Assembly (NCBI RefSeq): GCF_028728065.1
Contig: NZ_CP117812.1
Coordinates: 496,001 to 560,000 of the forward strand
DNA: 64,000 nucleotides
From: Lentisphaera profundi
Lineage (GTDB): Bacteria; Verrucomicrobiota; Lentisphaeria; Lentisphaerales; Lentisphaeraceae
Direction of reading: 5' to 3'
Made by a program: the position numbers and the translations under genes. This document shows positions 45,556 through 53,928 of the stretch, piece after piece. The notes beneath the pieces were generated by a model that was given only the letters and a program-made list of their open reading frames with translations, was not told the origin of the DNA and ran no database searches. How positions within the stretch are numbered: position 1 is the first letter of the stretch; each line of letters begins with the position of its first letter.

Positions 45556-45825
45556 CTTTTTGTGAACAAAGCCGCAAAGCGGCATTTATAAATCAGGCTT
45601 TGCCTGTTTCCCCCTCAAACTCCCCCTTCAAAAAAACTTTAATCATTTGGATTCGAGTCTGAAATGAAGAGGAACTTAAGGAGGAAGTCGCGGAGCTACA
45701 AGCTACTTTTTGGCCATATCTATTAAGTTCACAAGAAGCATCTTGCCTGGGAGCGCGGGCGGCTCGCCCGCATTTATCATAAGGACTTACATTCGAATAA
45801 GTAAAGGGACTTAATAGCATTGAGC
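45556..45825. other. Spacer with gcggcattt-type repeat fragments
   Basis: No gene is seen. Fragments such as GGCGGCTCGCCCGCATTTAT (45758-45777) resemble the ccgccggaggcatttat fragments near 9405 and 10980. The spacer leads into the type A element at 45826. Confidence 0.35.
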
Positions 45826-46080
45826 GGGGAGCCCCCGTAATGGTGGAGAACTTAAGAGAATTTGATAGGTATTTTAGCTCGAAGAGCTTAGGAATGTAAC
45901 CATGGACCTAAGTCCGTGGTGTTTGAATAAGAGCATCGTGCGTGCCGAAACTACGCTGTAGAGCTTTAGCTTCATACCTTCCGCATTGATATCATTTTTT
46001 AACAATACCCACCGGATAAATCCGGTGGCTACCATACTACATACCTTCGGCATGTGCTTAAGTTCCCTACCATTAGATCC
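45826..46080 (-). repeat. Type A hairpin element, inverted copy
   Basis: It is about 255 bp. The ends are TAATGGTGGAGAACTTAAG (45838-45856) and CTTAAGTTCCCTACCATTAG (46057-46076), with GGGGAGCCCCC just outside the left one. Internal palindromes include a CATGGACCTAAGTCCGTGG stem (45901-45919), CCACCGGATAAATCCGGTGG and CATACCTTCGGCATG. It is inverted relative to the 6885 and 63727 copies and of the same length as the latter. It has no coding capacity. Confidence 0.75.
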
Positions 46081-46253
46081 GTCGCTGATCGAGCTGATCG
46101 CCGTAGAGGCGAATAGTTTTTATCTGCCCGTCCGGCAGGAACTTGTCAGCTCTTGACCCGACAAATATTTGCGCTTCGCGCAACAATCTGCAAGATGCGC
46201 TTAGTCTTCAAAAAAGACAAGTATGAAATACCCAAGAATTGTTTAAAATCTCT

Positions 46254-46940
46254 TTATTGTCCTTGGCCATAGGACCACTGGTACCAGTAATTGTTCGCTC
46301 CTGCGAAATTCTGGTCTAGCAAACCTTGGCCTACATGGCCATCGATGAACAAACGATTAGCGTTACCACTATGAAAACCACCGCGGCCTACTCTCCAGGA
46401 TCTATCATATGTGTAACTTGTCCATTCACCTAATAACAGGGCCTCATGTGGTGCCGAAATACTGTTGATATTAACCTGTTCATAATTGCCTGGTCCTTTT
46501 TGCAACCAACCTGCCCAGATGGGGTAGGTATAACCCGTCCAGTAGTGCTGGGTTCCATATCTTGATATAATGTCATTACTCGGGCATTTTAAGACACGAA
46601 CAGCGTCAGACATTTTAAGTCGAAGTGTATCCTGTTGCTCTATTTTTAAATATGGCGCCACGCTCCAAAACCACGCCTTGTAATGGCCGCCGGCTACACG
46701 TCCTCGAACGGCAGGCAATTCACCTTTATTGTCGTCAGTAAACATATATTTTGCAGAATAGATCTGTTTAAGCTGACTCTTACACACGGCTTGCCGAGCT
46801 TTTTCACGAGCCTTACTTAAACCGGGTAAGAGTAGACTTGCTAGAATTCCAATAATTGCCACCACCACCAAGATTTCAATCAAAGTAAAAGATTGACTAA
46901 ATTTTTGAGTTTCTTTATTTTTGCCGATTATCGTTCTCAT
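46254..46940 (-). CDS. Prepilin-like protein (DUF1559-like)
   Basis: The 228-residue product has a basic leader ([17 protein letters not shown]) followed by [20 protein letters not shown]; Ser, not Gly, precedes Phe. [19 protein letters not shown] and the C-terminal [12 protein letters not shown] motif place it with the prepilins at 11612 and 13147 (leader MRTI shared with 11612). It is the only prepilin on the minus strand and is divergent from the 47312 sulfatase gene. An ACAGTA-type motif lies 68 bp upstream. Confidence 0.85.
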   Translation of the reverse strand: MRTIIGKNKETQKFSQSFTLIEILVVVAIIGILASLLLPGLSKAREKARQAVCKSQLKQIYSAKYMFTDDNKGELPAVRGRVAGGHYKAWFWSVAPYLKIEQQDTLRLKMSDAVRVLKCPSNDIISRYGTQHYWTGYTYPIWAGWLQKGPGNYEQVNINSISAPHEALLLGEWTSYTYDRSWRVGRGGFHSGNANRLFIDGHVGQGLLDQNFAGANNYWYQWSYGQGQ

Positions 46941-47007
46941 CTCAACCTCAGGATTTAATTTGATCTTATCTGATCTAAACTAATAAACCCATATAAAACG
47001 ACAGTGA

Positions 47008-47035
47008 TACTGTATAATTATATATATTTTACTGT
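47008..47035 (-). promoter_or_regulatory. ACAGTA-type promoter-like motif upstream of a prepilin
   Basis: On the minus strand ATTATACAGTA occurs twice, the ACAGTA cores being 22 bp apart (47035-47030 and 47013-47008). The nearer copy is 68 bp from the prepilin start. The rest of the 46941-47311 spacer is very AT-rich with no further gene. Confidence 0.45.
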
Positions 47036-47311
47036 ATAATCAAATTATATAGCTTTTATTAGGGTAATTTGGACGGTAAGCCTCAGATTTTTACACATTT
47101 CTACAATTAAGGCCTTTTTTATTAGCGGCGTCTAATCTTTTATGAAAAAACATTAAATTATCTTCGTCAATAGTAGTAGCACTCTTAAAAAACTCTGGTT
47201 TAACAGACTTAAGTAAGTATAAACAAACTCTATTTTAACTGCTGCCCACAAAGAAATCGGAGTGATAAGCTCTCAAGCCTATTGTGAAAAAGTACAATAT
47301 TATAAGGAACA

Positions 47312-48799
47312 ATGATGAATAAAATATTTTTAATGAATAAAAGCTTGATGGCAGGGGCAATGCTTTTTTTAAGCCTCGGAACGACCTTTGCAGCTGAGAG
47401 TGCGAAGCCAGCAGCCAAAAAAATCATTAAACCCAACATCCTTTTCATTATGGTTGATGACCTCGGAAAGGAGTGGGTCAGCTCCTACGGCTCAGAAGAT
47501 ATCAAGACCCCGAATATCGACGCTCTAGCCAAGAATGGCATGACTTTTAACAACGCCTACTCCATGCCCTCATGTACCTCTTCACGCACGATGTTGCTGA
47601 CCGGAAAATACCCTTGGCGCAATGGTTATGTGAGTCACTGGGACGTCCCACGCTGGGGAGTCGCCTATTTTGACTGGAAACAGAAGGAAAACACCACCTT
47701 TGCCCGACTGATGAAGAATCTTGATTACAAAACTTGTGCCGCAGGTAAATGGCAGATCAATGACTTTCGCATCGAACCCCAGGCGATGAAGAAGCACGGT
47801 TTTGATGACTGGGCGATGTGGACCGGCAGTGAGACTGGTAACGCAGCCAGTGACAAGCGTTATTACAACCCTTATATCAATACTCCAGAGGGTAGCAAAA
47901 CCTACGCCGGAAAGTTCGGTCCAGACGTTTATAGCGACCACATAATCAAATTCATGACCAAGCATAAAGAGGACGCCATGTGTATCTATTACCCCATGGC
48001 ACTCGTGCATAGAAAGTGGGTAGCTAGCCCGGATGAACCCAAGGCAAAGAGTCGCCTCGAAAGACACATTTCCATGGTTCGCTATGCGGATAAGATGGTG
48101 GGTAAATTGATGAGATCACTGGATGATCTGAAGATACGTGATCGCACTATTGTTATCTTTACCACCGATAATGGCACCACTGGCCCTCACCTAGGATTCA
48201 GCGCTATGCGCAACGGAAAAATGGTCGTAGGAGCCAAAGGTGAACTATCTGAAGCCGGCGTTTGCGCACCCTTTATTGTCAACTGTCCGGGACTCGTTCC
48301 GGAGGGTGTCGAAAGCGATGCACTGACTGACTTTGCCGATATGCTACCCACCTTCGTAGAACTCGGAGGCGGCGAGCTTCCTGAGGGCCTCATCATCGAC
48401 GGAACTTCTATTGCTCCTGTGATTCTAGGTAAAAAGCAGGATTCAGCTCGCGATTGGATCATGTCACTTGGTGGCGGTGGCGGACGAATGACTGAGCACG
48501 GGGTGCGAGGCGCAAAAGTTTTTGGCTCTCGAGTCATTCGCGACAAGCAGTACAAAGCCTGGGTCTCTGAACAGAAGCAGATCACCCGCCTACACGATCT
48601 CAAGAAGGATCCATGGGAAAAAACAAATCTACTTGATAGCGAGCTCGCTGAACACAAAGTGGCGCTGCAAAAGTTTCAGGCTGTCGTTGACTCACTTCCC
48701 GATCAGGATGCTAGCCCTCTCTATGAAGCACGAGCGGCCAATCCATGGGATATGGAGATTAAGAAAGCAAGAACGTCCAAAAAAATAAACAATAAATAG
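47312..48799 (+). CDS. Secreted sulfatase-like protein with altered formylglycine motif
   Basis: The 495-residue product has a signal peptide (about 1-28, ending TTFAA). It keeps VDDLGKEW at 48-55, AAGKWQIN near 143 and FTTDNGTTG near 289. The maturation motif reads CTSSR at 88-92: Ser90 (codon 47579-47581) replaces the Pro of the canonical CxPxR, while the close paralog at 42409 has CTPSR. Pro or Ala is normally needed there by formylglycine-generating systems, so activation may be poor or unusual. The gene is followed 4 bp later by a GH20 gene and is presumably co-transcribed. Confidence 0.85.
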   Translation: MMNKIFLMNKSLMAGAMLFLSLGTTFAAESAKPAAKKIIKPNILFIMVDDLGKEWVSSYGSEDIKTPNIDALAKNGMTFNNAYSMPSCTSSRTMLLTGKYPWRNGYVSHWDVPRWGVAYFDWKQKENTTFARLMKNLDYKTCAAGKWQINDFRIEPQAMKKHGFDDWAMWTGSETGNAASDKRYYNPYINTPEGSKTYAGKFGPDVYSDHIIKFMTKHKEDAMCIYYPMALVHRKWVASPDEPKAKSRLERHISMVRYADKMVGKLMRSLDDLKIRDRTIVIFTTDNGTTGPHLGFSAMRNGKMVVGAKGELSEAGVCAPFIVNCPGLVPEGVESDALTDFADMLPTFVELGGGELPEGLIIDGTSIAPVILGKKQDSARDWIMSLGGGGGRMTEHGVRGAKVFGSRVIRDKQYKAWVSEQKQITRLHDLKKDPWEKTNLLDSELAEHKVALQKFQAVVDSLPDQDASPLYEARAANPWDMEIKKARTSKKINNK

Positions 48800-48803
48800 A
48801 GAA

Positions 48804-50489
48804 ATGATTATGCATAAACGACTAATGACAGCTTGGATGCTTTCTATGAGTATTCTAAGTAGCTTTGCGGCTGAACGAACACCAGAAAATGGCTTTGGCA
48901 TTGTGCCGATGCCCTACGAAGCGAAGACCAAGGCGGGTAAGTCTTTTCTTATCACCAAAGATACCGTCATTATCGGCCAAGCTGAAGCAAGCAAAAATTG
49001 CGCAAGCTATTTACAGCAACGACTCCGTAAAAGTTGTGGTTTAACTCTTAAGAGAAAAGGGGCCGCAAGCGGGACCTCTATTGTTTTAAGCCTATCCGAT
49101 GATGCGCACGCCTTCACTGAAAACGATGCCTACAGTCTCGAAAGTACTGCGGAGAAAATCATCATTGCCGCGAAGACCGAACGGGGGCTATTCTACGGCG
49201 TTCAGTCACTGCTTCAACTCTTGCCGCCCGCCGTCTACGGCGACAAGATCCAGGCCGGACTTGAACTCAAAGTTCCCGCACTCAGCATCAAGGATAAGCC
49301 ATCCATGGACCGCATCCGTGGACTACATGTAGATATCTCACGTCATTTTCGTACCAAAGAAGAGTTACTCAAGATCATCGATAGCATGGCGATGCACAAG
49401 CTCAATACCCTCCACCTTCACTTGACCGATGATGATGCGTGGCGGATCGAGATCAAAGCCTACCCGAAATTGACGACTGTCGGCGCCATCGGTTCCCGAA
49501 GCAACCCCAAAGCTCCCGCTCAATTCCTAACACAGCAAGATGCCAAAGAGATTTACACCTACGCCAAGAGCCGTTACATCTCCATTATTCCCGAGATTGA
49601 CATGCCAGGGCACATTGCGTCCGCAATCCGAGCCTACCCAGACTTAAAAAATCCGAAAGAATTGCGTCAGCCAGGCAAGGTCATGCGCGGTGATGCTCAG
49701 GGGCTTGAGTTTGCCAAAAAGGTTTTGAGCGAGATTAACGAGCTCTTCGATCCCGAATATATCCACATTGGCTGTGACGAGGTGAATTATAAAGTGAAGT
49801 CAGAAATATATTCAAAGAAAGAACTTGTTGCCTTTGCGACTGAGCTCTCTTCTTTCATTAAAAATGACCTGAAGAAAACGCCAATTGTTTGGGACGATGC
49901 CTTCATGCATGGTTTTCATGACAAAGGAGCTGTGGTTCAATGGTGGCGCTACGGTAAAAAATACTGGTGGAAAAAACTCAAAAACACGGTCGATGAAGAA
50001 GCGAATCTTCGCCAGCAACCCTTCATTCTTTCCCCAGCTTATTGGACCTATTTCGATATGAAAAATTCGGGTACACGTGGCGGATGGGCTAAGCCAATTT
50101 CACCTGCCCAACTTTATAACTGGGATCCCTTTGGCGACATGCTCGGAAAAACAGAACAGACTCGCAAACTCGTAGTAGGTGCCATTGCCTGCACTTGGAG
50201 TGAATCAATCAAAACCATGAAGGATTTCGGCGACCGCACTTATCCGCGCCTAGCTAGTTTTTCCGAACGGACCTGGCGTGGTGGAAAACTGGAAGCCCCG
50301 AGCATCCTGAGCTGGCCGGACTACCGCGACCAAGTACTCATTCCCTTCCAATTGAAACGCTACGATGCCCTAGGCGTATGGTACTGGAGCAAGGACAAGC
50401 CTCAAATGCTTTTAGATCTGCCGGATACTCACAAAAAATTAGCGACTAAAGCGCCAACAAAGAAGAGCCCGAAAAAAACGAAAAAATAG
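48804..50489 (+). CDS. Secreted beta-N-acetylhexosaminidase (GH20)
   Basis: The 561-residue product has a signal peptide (about 1-23), an N-terminal GH20b-like domain (about 30-165, with IVPMPYEAK) and a TIM barrel starting RIRGLHVDISRHF. HLHLTDDDAWRIE at 204-216 and HIGCDEVNY at 321-329 carry the family motifs; Asp325-Glu326 are the catalytic pair of substrate-assisted hydrolysis. The C-terminal Lys-rich tail (KAPTKKSPKKTKK) is unusual. It releases terminal GlcNAc or GalNAc, probably after sulfate removal by neighbouring sulfatases. Confidence 0.9.
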   Translation: MIMHKRLMTAWMLSMSILSSFAAERTPENGFGIVPMPYEAKTKAGKSFLITKDTVIIGQAEASKNCASYLQQRLRKSCGLTLKRKGAASGTSIVLSLSDDAHAFTENDAYSLESTAEKIIIAAKTERGLFYGVQSLLQLLPPAVYGDKIQAGLELKVPALSIKDKPSMDRIRGLHVDISRHFRTKEELLKIIDSMAMHKLNTLHLHLTDDDAWRIEIKAYPKLTTVGAIGSRSNPKAPAQFLTQQDAKEIYTYAKSRYISIIPEIDMPGHIASAIRAYPDLKNPKELRQPGKVMRGDAQGLEFAKKVLSEINELFDPEYIHIGCDEVNYKVKSEIYSKKELVAFATELSSFIKNDLKKTPIVWDDAFMHGFHDKGAVVQWWRYGKKYWWKKLKNTVDEEANLRQQPFILSPAYWTYFDMKNSGTRGGWAKPISPAQLYNWDPFGDMLGKTEQTRKLVVGAIACTWSESIKTMKDFGDRTYPRLASFSERTWRGGKLEAPSILSWPDYRDQVLIPFQLKRYDALGVWYWSKDKPQMLLDLPDTHKKLATKAPTKKSPKKTKK

Positions 50490-50502
50490 CCGTTATCCCT
50501 GA

Positions 50503-50610
50503 TTCGCTTCACTTCACATGCTTTCGAGTTTGAAACTTGCGCAGTGAGCGAATCTTCAAGATTGTAAACAGTTCTAGGAACTCAGCACGCACTAACTTTG
50601 ACAATAGGAA
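50503..50610 (+). repeat. About 105-bp upstream repeat, copy 1
   Basis: The stretch with ATTCGCTTC ... CTTTCGAGTTTGAAACTTGC, AGTGAGCGAATCTTCAAG and TTTGACAATAGGAA recurs at 52826-52930. It can fold by pairing ATTCGCT with AGCGAAT. It ends with the ribosome-binding site of the following gene in both cases. Confidence 0.8.
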
Positions 50611-50620
50611 GAAAAATAAT

Positions 50621-51754
50621 ATGAAAAGACTGAAACCAATGATGAACCTCTTTATGATCCCATTTTGTATTGGCATCTTGTTCTGCATCGATGTGCATGC
50701 GGCAGACGCTAATCAACAAGCTGACACAGAGTCTTCAGAGTCTTGGACATTCTGCAGTATTCCCGACTTTCTGAACTTTGATATAGAGTACCCTCAGAAG
50801 GGTTGGGAAGACGCCTTGGGATTCATTCTCGATTCAATGAAGAAGGAGAACCCCGCTTTCGTGATGGTCGCGGGTGATCTTGTCATGGGCCATTGGGGAC
50901 CGACAAAGGAGGACGTCAACAAATGGGCCGACCTTTACTACCCTCAATGGAGCAAGCGATGGGCTGATCATAAGCTCAAGGTTTACACCGCCCTCGGTGA
51001 TCACGAGATCGGCGACAATCCTTGGCGTGGCAACAAGGCCAAGCTGGTACCACATTACAAGGAAGCCTTCCGACGCCATCTCAAAATGCCGCTCAACGGC
51101 CCCGATCACATGAAAGGCACCGCCTTTCACTGGACCCACAAAAATGTCCTCTTCGTCTCCGTCGATGTTTTTGAAACCGGCAAAAGCAAGCAAGGCGAAA
51201 TCGCCGCCGGAGTGACCGGCGCGCAGCTCAAGTGGTTTGAAGGAGTCCTCAAAAATCATCGCGACCAAGTCGATCACATCATCGTGATGGGTCACACACC
51301 CGTCCTCCGCCCCGTGCGAACGTTCAGCTCCTCCGGTATGCTCATGGTGCAGGGACCGGAATCCGCCTTCTGGAAAACGATGGTGAAGTATGATGTCGAC
51401 CTCTACCTCTGCGGCGAAGTCCACGCCGTCACCTGCAAGCAACAGGACGGCATTATACAAGTCGCCCACGGCGGCTTGCTCGGCCGCACCGACAAACCGA
51501 ACTACATGCTCGTGACGGTAAAAAAGGACCGCCTTGAAGTCACCCTCAAGGAGATCGATCTCATCAACGGCAAGGGTAGCCTCTGGCAGCAGAAAAAGAG
51601 AAAAGGTCCTTGGGACACGATCACAATAACCGATGAGCGCAAGAAGCAAGGCTTCACCGCAATCGGCCATGTGAGCATTATCAAAGAGGACGGCAAAAAA
51701 TCCTTTGAATCAATCTCAGGTTTCTTCGATGAGAAGAACAATCCGACGGAATAG
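50621..51754 (+). CDS. Secreted calcineurin-like metallophosphatase
   Basis: The product is 377 residues from ATG 50621 (MKRLKPMMNL), preceded by aggaag; the frame continues upstream through the repeated leader, which is unlikely to be coding. A signal peptide (about 5-27) leads to a metallophosphoesterase domain: MVAGDLVMGHWG, ALGDHEIGDN, MGHTPVLRP and LCGEVHAV are the metal-binding blocks (GDxxx, GDHE, GHTP, GEVH). It should hydrolyse phosphate esters outside the cytoplasm, perhaps from phosphorylated or sulfated glycans. It opens the higher-G+C section of the catabolic region. Confidence 0.82.
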   Translation: MKRLKPMMNLFMIPFCIGILFCIDVHAADANQQADTESSESWTFCSIPDFLNFDIEYPQKGWEDALGFILDSMKKENPAFVMVAGDLVMGHWGPTKEDVNKWADLYYPQWSKRWADHKLKVYTALGDHEIGDNPWRGNKAKLVPHYKEAFRRHLKMPLNGPDHMKGTAFHWTHKNVLFVSVDVFETGKSKQGEIAAGVTGAQLKWFEGVLKNHRDQVDHIIVMGHTPVLRPVRTFSSSGMLMVQGPESAFWKTMVKYDVDLYLCGEVHAVTCKQQDGIIQVAHGGLLGRTDKPNYMLVTVKKDRLEVTLKEIDLINGKGSLWQQKKRKGPWDTITITDERKKQGFTAIGHVSIIKEDGKKSFESISGFFDEKNNPTE

Positions 51755-51842
51755 ACTAAGAACCGCCCAACAAAGCGCTGCACAGCGACGCGGTAGACAA
51801 GGCGCATCAACACGACTGTTAACATAGGAAATATTACTTATT

Positions 51843-52820
51843 ATGAAGAAATCAATTCACACAATGACGACCTTAGGAAGGGTGTTCGCAGTAGCGCTGG
51901 CATTTGTTACACCCCTGCACGCAGAAAACGAAAAGCTCGGCGAAGAGTCCATCGTGAGGGTCATGACTTACAATGCCTGTCGTGGCGGCACCTATCTGGG
52001 ACAAGCCTTATCCCAATCGGCCAAGATGATCCAACTGGCGAAGGCGGACATTGTTGGCCTGCAGGAAATCGGGGAGAATGTCCCGAAGCTAGCGAACTTA
52101 CTGGCTTGGAATCATTGGGGCCCCTTTCTTAGCCGATATGAAATTGTGGATCATGCTCAGGGTATGGGCAAAAGACCTTGGTATGGGATAAAAGTAAAAC
52201 TGCCTTCGGGGCAGCATGCCTATGCCTTCAACGCTCACCTGCCAAACCCACCCAATCAGGCCTACCAGTTATTGGGTCTCAAAGGCGGCTACAGAACTTA
52301 TCCCAAAATCGACACCGAAGAAGAAGCGATTGCCGGGGCAAAGAAAGCGCGTGGAAAATACATCAGCCGCCTTCTAAAGCTCATCAAAAGTTTCGCGCTT
52401 ACTGATGATCCTATTTTTGTAGTCGGAGATTTCAATGAACCCTCCCATCTCGACTGGACCGAAGCCGCAGCCAAGGCAGGACATCACCCCATGAAGGTGT
52501 CATTCCCCACCTCGCTGATGATGGCCGAGGCAGGCTTCACCGACTCGTATCGCACGATCCATCCCGATGAAGTAGCAAAGCCCGGCCTCACCTGGTCCCC
52601 TGTGTATGAACCTGCACACCCCGATCATCACCTTATGCGTATTGATTACGTTTATTTCAAAGGTAAGGGCGTCAAAGTCACCGGCTCAAAAATTATCGGC
52701 GAAGATAAAGAACATGCCGACATCGTCGTTGCTCCTTATCCCTCTGACCACCGCGCCGTGGTGGCCACCTTCACACTAGCCAAGCAAGCAGACTCAATGA
52801 AGCTAAATACTAGCAAGTAG
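51843..52820 (+). CDS. Secreted endonuclease/exonuclease/phosphatase-family protein (copy 1)
   Basis: The 325-residue product has a signal peptide (MKKSIHTMTTLGRVFAVALA, ending LHA) and EEP-fold motifs: RVMTYNACRGG, LQEIGENV (metal-binding Glu), VGDFNEPSHLDW and YPSDHRAVVATF (catalytic Asp/His). Such enzymes cleave phosphodiester or phosphate bonds in nucleic acids, lipids or sugars; the substrate is not clear. It is paralogous to the proteins at 52933 and 61178. The stretch after the signal, ENEKLGEESIVRVMTYN, is nearly constant among the three. Confidence 0.84.
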   Translation: MKKSIHTMTTLGRVFAVALAFVTPLHAENEKLGEESIVRVMTYNACRGGTYLGQALSQSAKMIQLAKADIVGLQEIGENVPKLANLLAWNHWGPFLSRYEIVDHAQGMGKRPWYGIKVKLPSGQHAYAFNAHLPNPPNQAYQLLGLKGGYRTYPKIDTEEEAIAGAKKARGKYISRLLKLIKSFALTDDPIFVVGDFNEPSHLDWTEAAAKAGHHPMKVSFPTSLMMAEAGFTDSYRTIHPDEVAKPGLTWSPVYEPAHPDHHLMRIDYVYFKGKGVKVTGSKIIGEDKEHADIVVAPYPSDHRAVVATFTLAKQADSMKLNTSK

Positions 52821-52825
52821 ATTCT

Positions 52826-52930
52826 GATTCGCTTCATAAGCTTTCGAGTTTGAAACTTGCGAAGTGAGCGAATCTTCAAGTTTGCGAACAGCTCTAGGAA
52901 CTCAGCACCTTAACTTTGACAATAGGAAAA
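52826..52930 (+). repeat. About 105-bp upstream repeat, copy 2
   Basis: It matches 50503-50610 over its length, including GATTCGCTTCATAAG, GAAGTGAGCGAATCTTC and GACAATAGGAA, with a few changes. It precedes an EEP-family gene here and a metallophosphatase gene at the other copy, so the leader has been joined to unrelated genes. Confidence 0.8.
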
Positions 52931-52932
52931 AT

Positions 52933-53916
52933 ATGAAAAAAACAATGCGCACGATTACATCTATCGGAATACTATTCGCTCTTGGGATGGCATTTATCAC
53001 ACCCCTACACGCAGAAAACGAAAAAACCGGCGAAGAATCCATCGTAAGGGTAATGACCTACAATGTCTGCCGTGGTGGCACCTATTGGGGGCAACCCTTA
53101 TCCCAATCGGGCAAGATGATCGAGCTGGCACAGGCAGATGTCGTTGCTCTGCAGGAGATGGGCAAAAACACTACAGCGGAGCTGGCGAAATTGCTGGGGT
53201 GGAATCACACCGATACCTTCTTGACGCGCTATGAAATTGTCGAGGAGTTCAAAGGTGGTGGCAGAAGACCGTTCCACGGCATAGTGGTCAAACTGCCTTC
53301 AGGCCAGGAAGCCCGCTTCTATAGCCTGCACCTGCCCCACGGTCCGTATCAGCCCTACCTGCTATTGGGTCTAACCGGCGGCAGAAGCTATGCCTTCATC
53401 AAGACCGAAGCCGAGGCGATTGACAGCGCAAAAAGGAATCGAGGCAAACACCTTGCAAGAGTTTTGAAACCGATCGCTGCTCTCCCTAACAAAGAGGCTC
53501 CTGTTTTTGTGATAGGCGATTTCAACGAACCCTCACACCTGGATTGGACTGAAGCCGCAGCCAAGGCCGGTCGCCACCCCATGAAGGTGGACTGGCCATG
53601 CTCTTTGATGATGAGCAAAGCAGGATTTACGGATGCCTATCGCACGGTCCATCCCGACGAGATGGCAAAGCCCGGCTTCACCTGGAACGCCAGGGTTAAA
53701 CCGGATGACACCAGTAACCACCGTGATCGTATTGATTATGTTTACTACAAAGGCAAAGGCCTGAAAGTGACCGACGTAAAGGTCATCGGTGCAAACAAAG
53801 AAAACGGCGACATCGTCGTTGCCCCTTATCCCTCTGATCACCGCGCCGTGGTCGCCACCTTCACGCTAGCCAAGCAAGCAGACTCAAAGAAGCCGAATAC
53901 TGGCGACGGCAAATAA
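52933..53916 (+). CDS. Secreted endonuclease/exonuclease/phosphatase-family protein (copy 2)
   Basis: The product is 327 residues from ATG 52933 (MKKTMRTITSIGILFALGMA), preceded by aataggaaa; the longer frame reads through the repeated leader. The signal ends LHA. EEP motifs are RVMTYNVCRGG, LQEMGKNT, IGDFNEPSHLDW and YPSDHRAVVATF. The middle loop (about 105-150) differs from the copies at 51843 and 61178, which may mean a different substrate. It ends 13 bp before the esterase-GH28 fusion gene. Its last codons contain the 30-bp block found again at 58816 and 63695. Confidence 0.84.
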   Translation: MKKTMRTITSIGILFALGMAFITPLHAENEKTGEESIVRVMTYNVCRGGTYWGQPLSQSGKMIELAQADVVALQEMGKNTTAELAKLLGWNHTDTFLTRYEIVEEFKGGGRRPFHGIVVKLPSGQEARFYSLHLPHGPYQPYLLLGLTGGRSYAFIKTEAEAIDSAKRNRGKHLARVLKPIAALPNKEAPVFVIGDFNEPSHLDWTEAAAKAGRHPMKVDWPCSLMMSKAGFTDAYRTVHPDEMAKPGFTWNARVKPDDTSNHRDRIDYVYYKGKGLKVTDVKVIGANKENGDIVVAPYPSDHRAVVATFTLAKQADSKKPNTGDGK

Positions 53917-53928
53917 AGGAGAAAAAAT

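Noticed and set aside
50834-51670. Long minus-strand open frame opposite the metallophosphatase gene
   Set aside because: The plus strand has a signal peptide and all metal-binding motifs. The reverse frame is a by-product of G/C-ending codons and has no recognisable domain.
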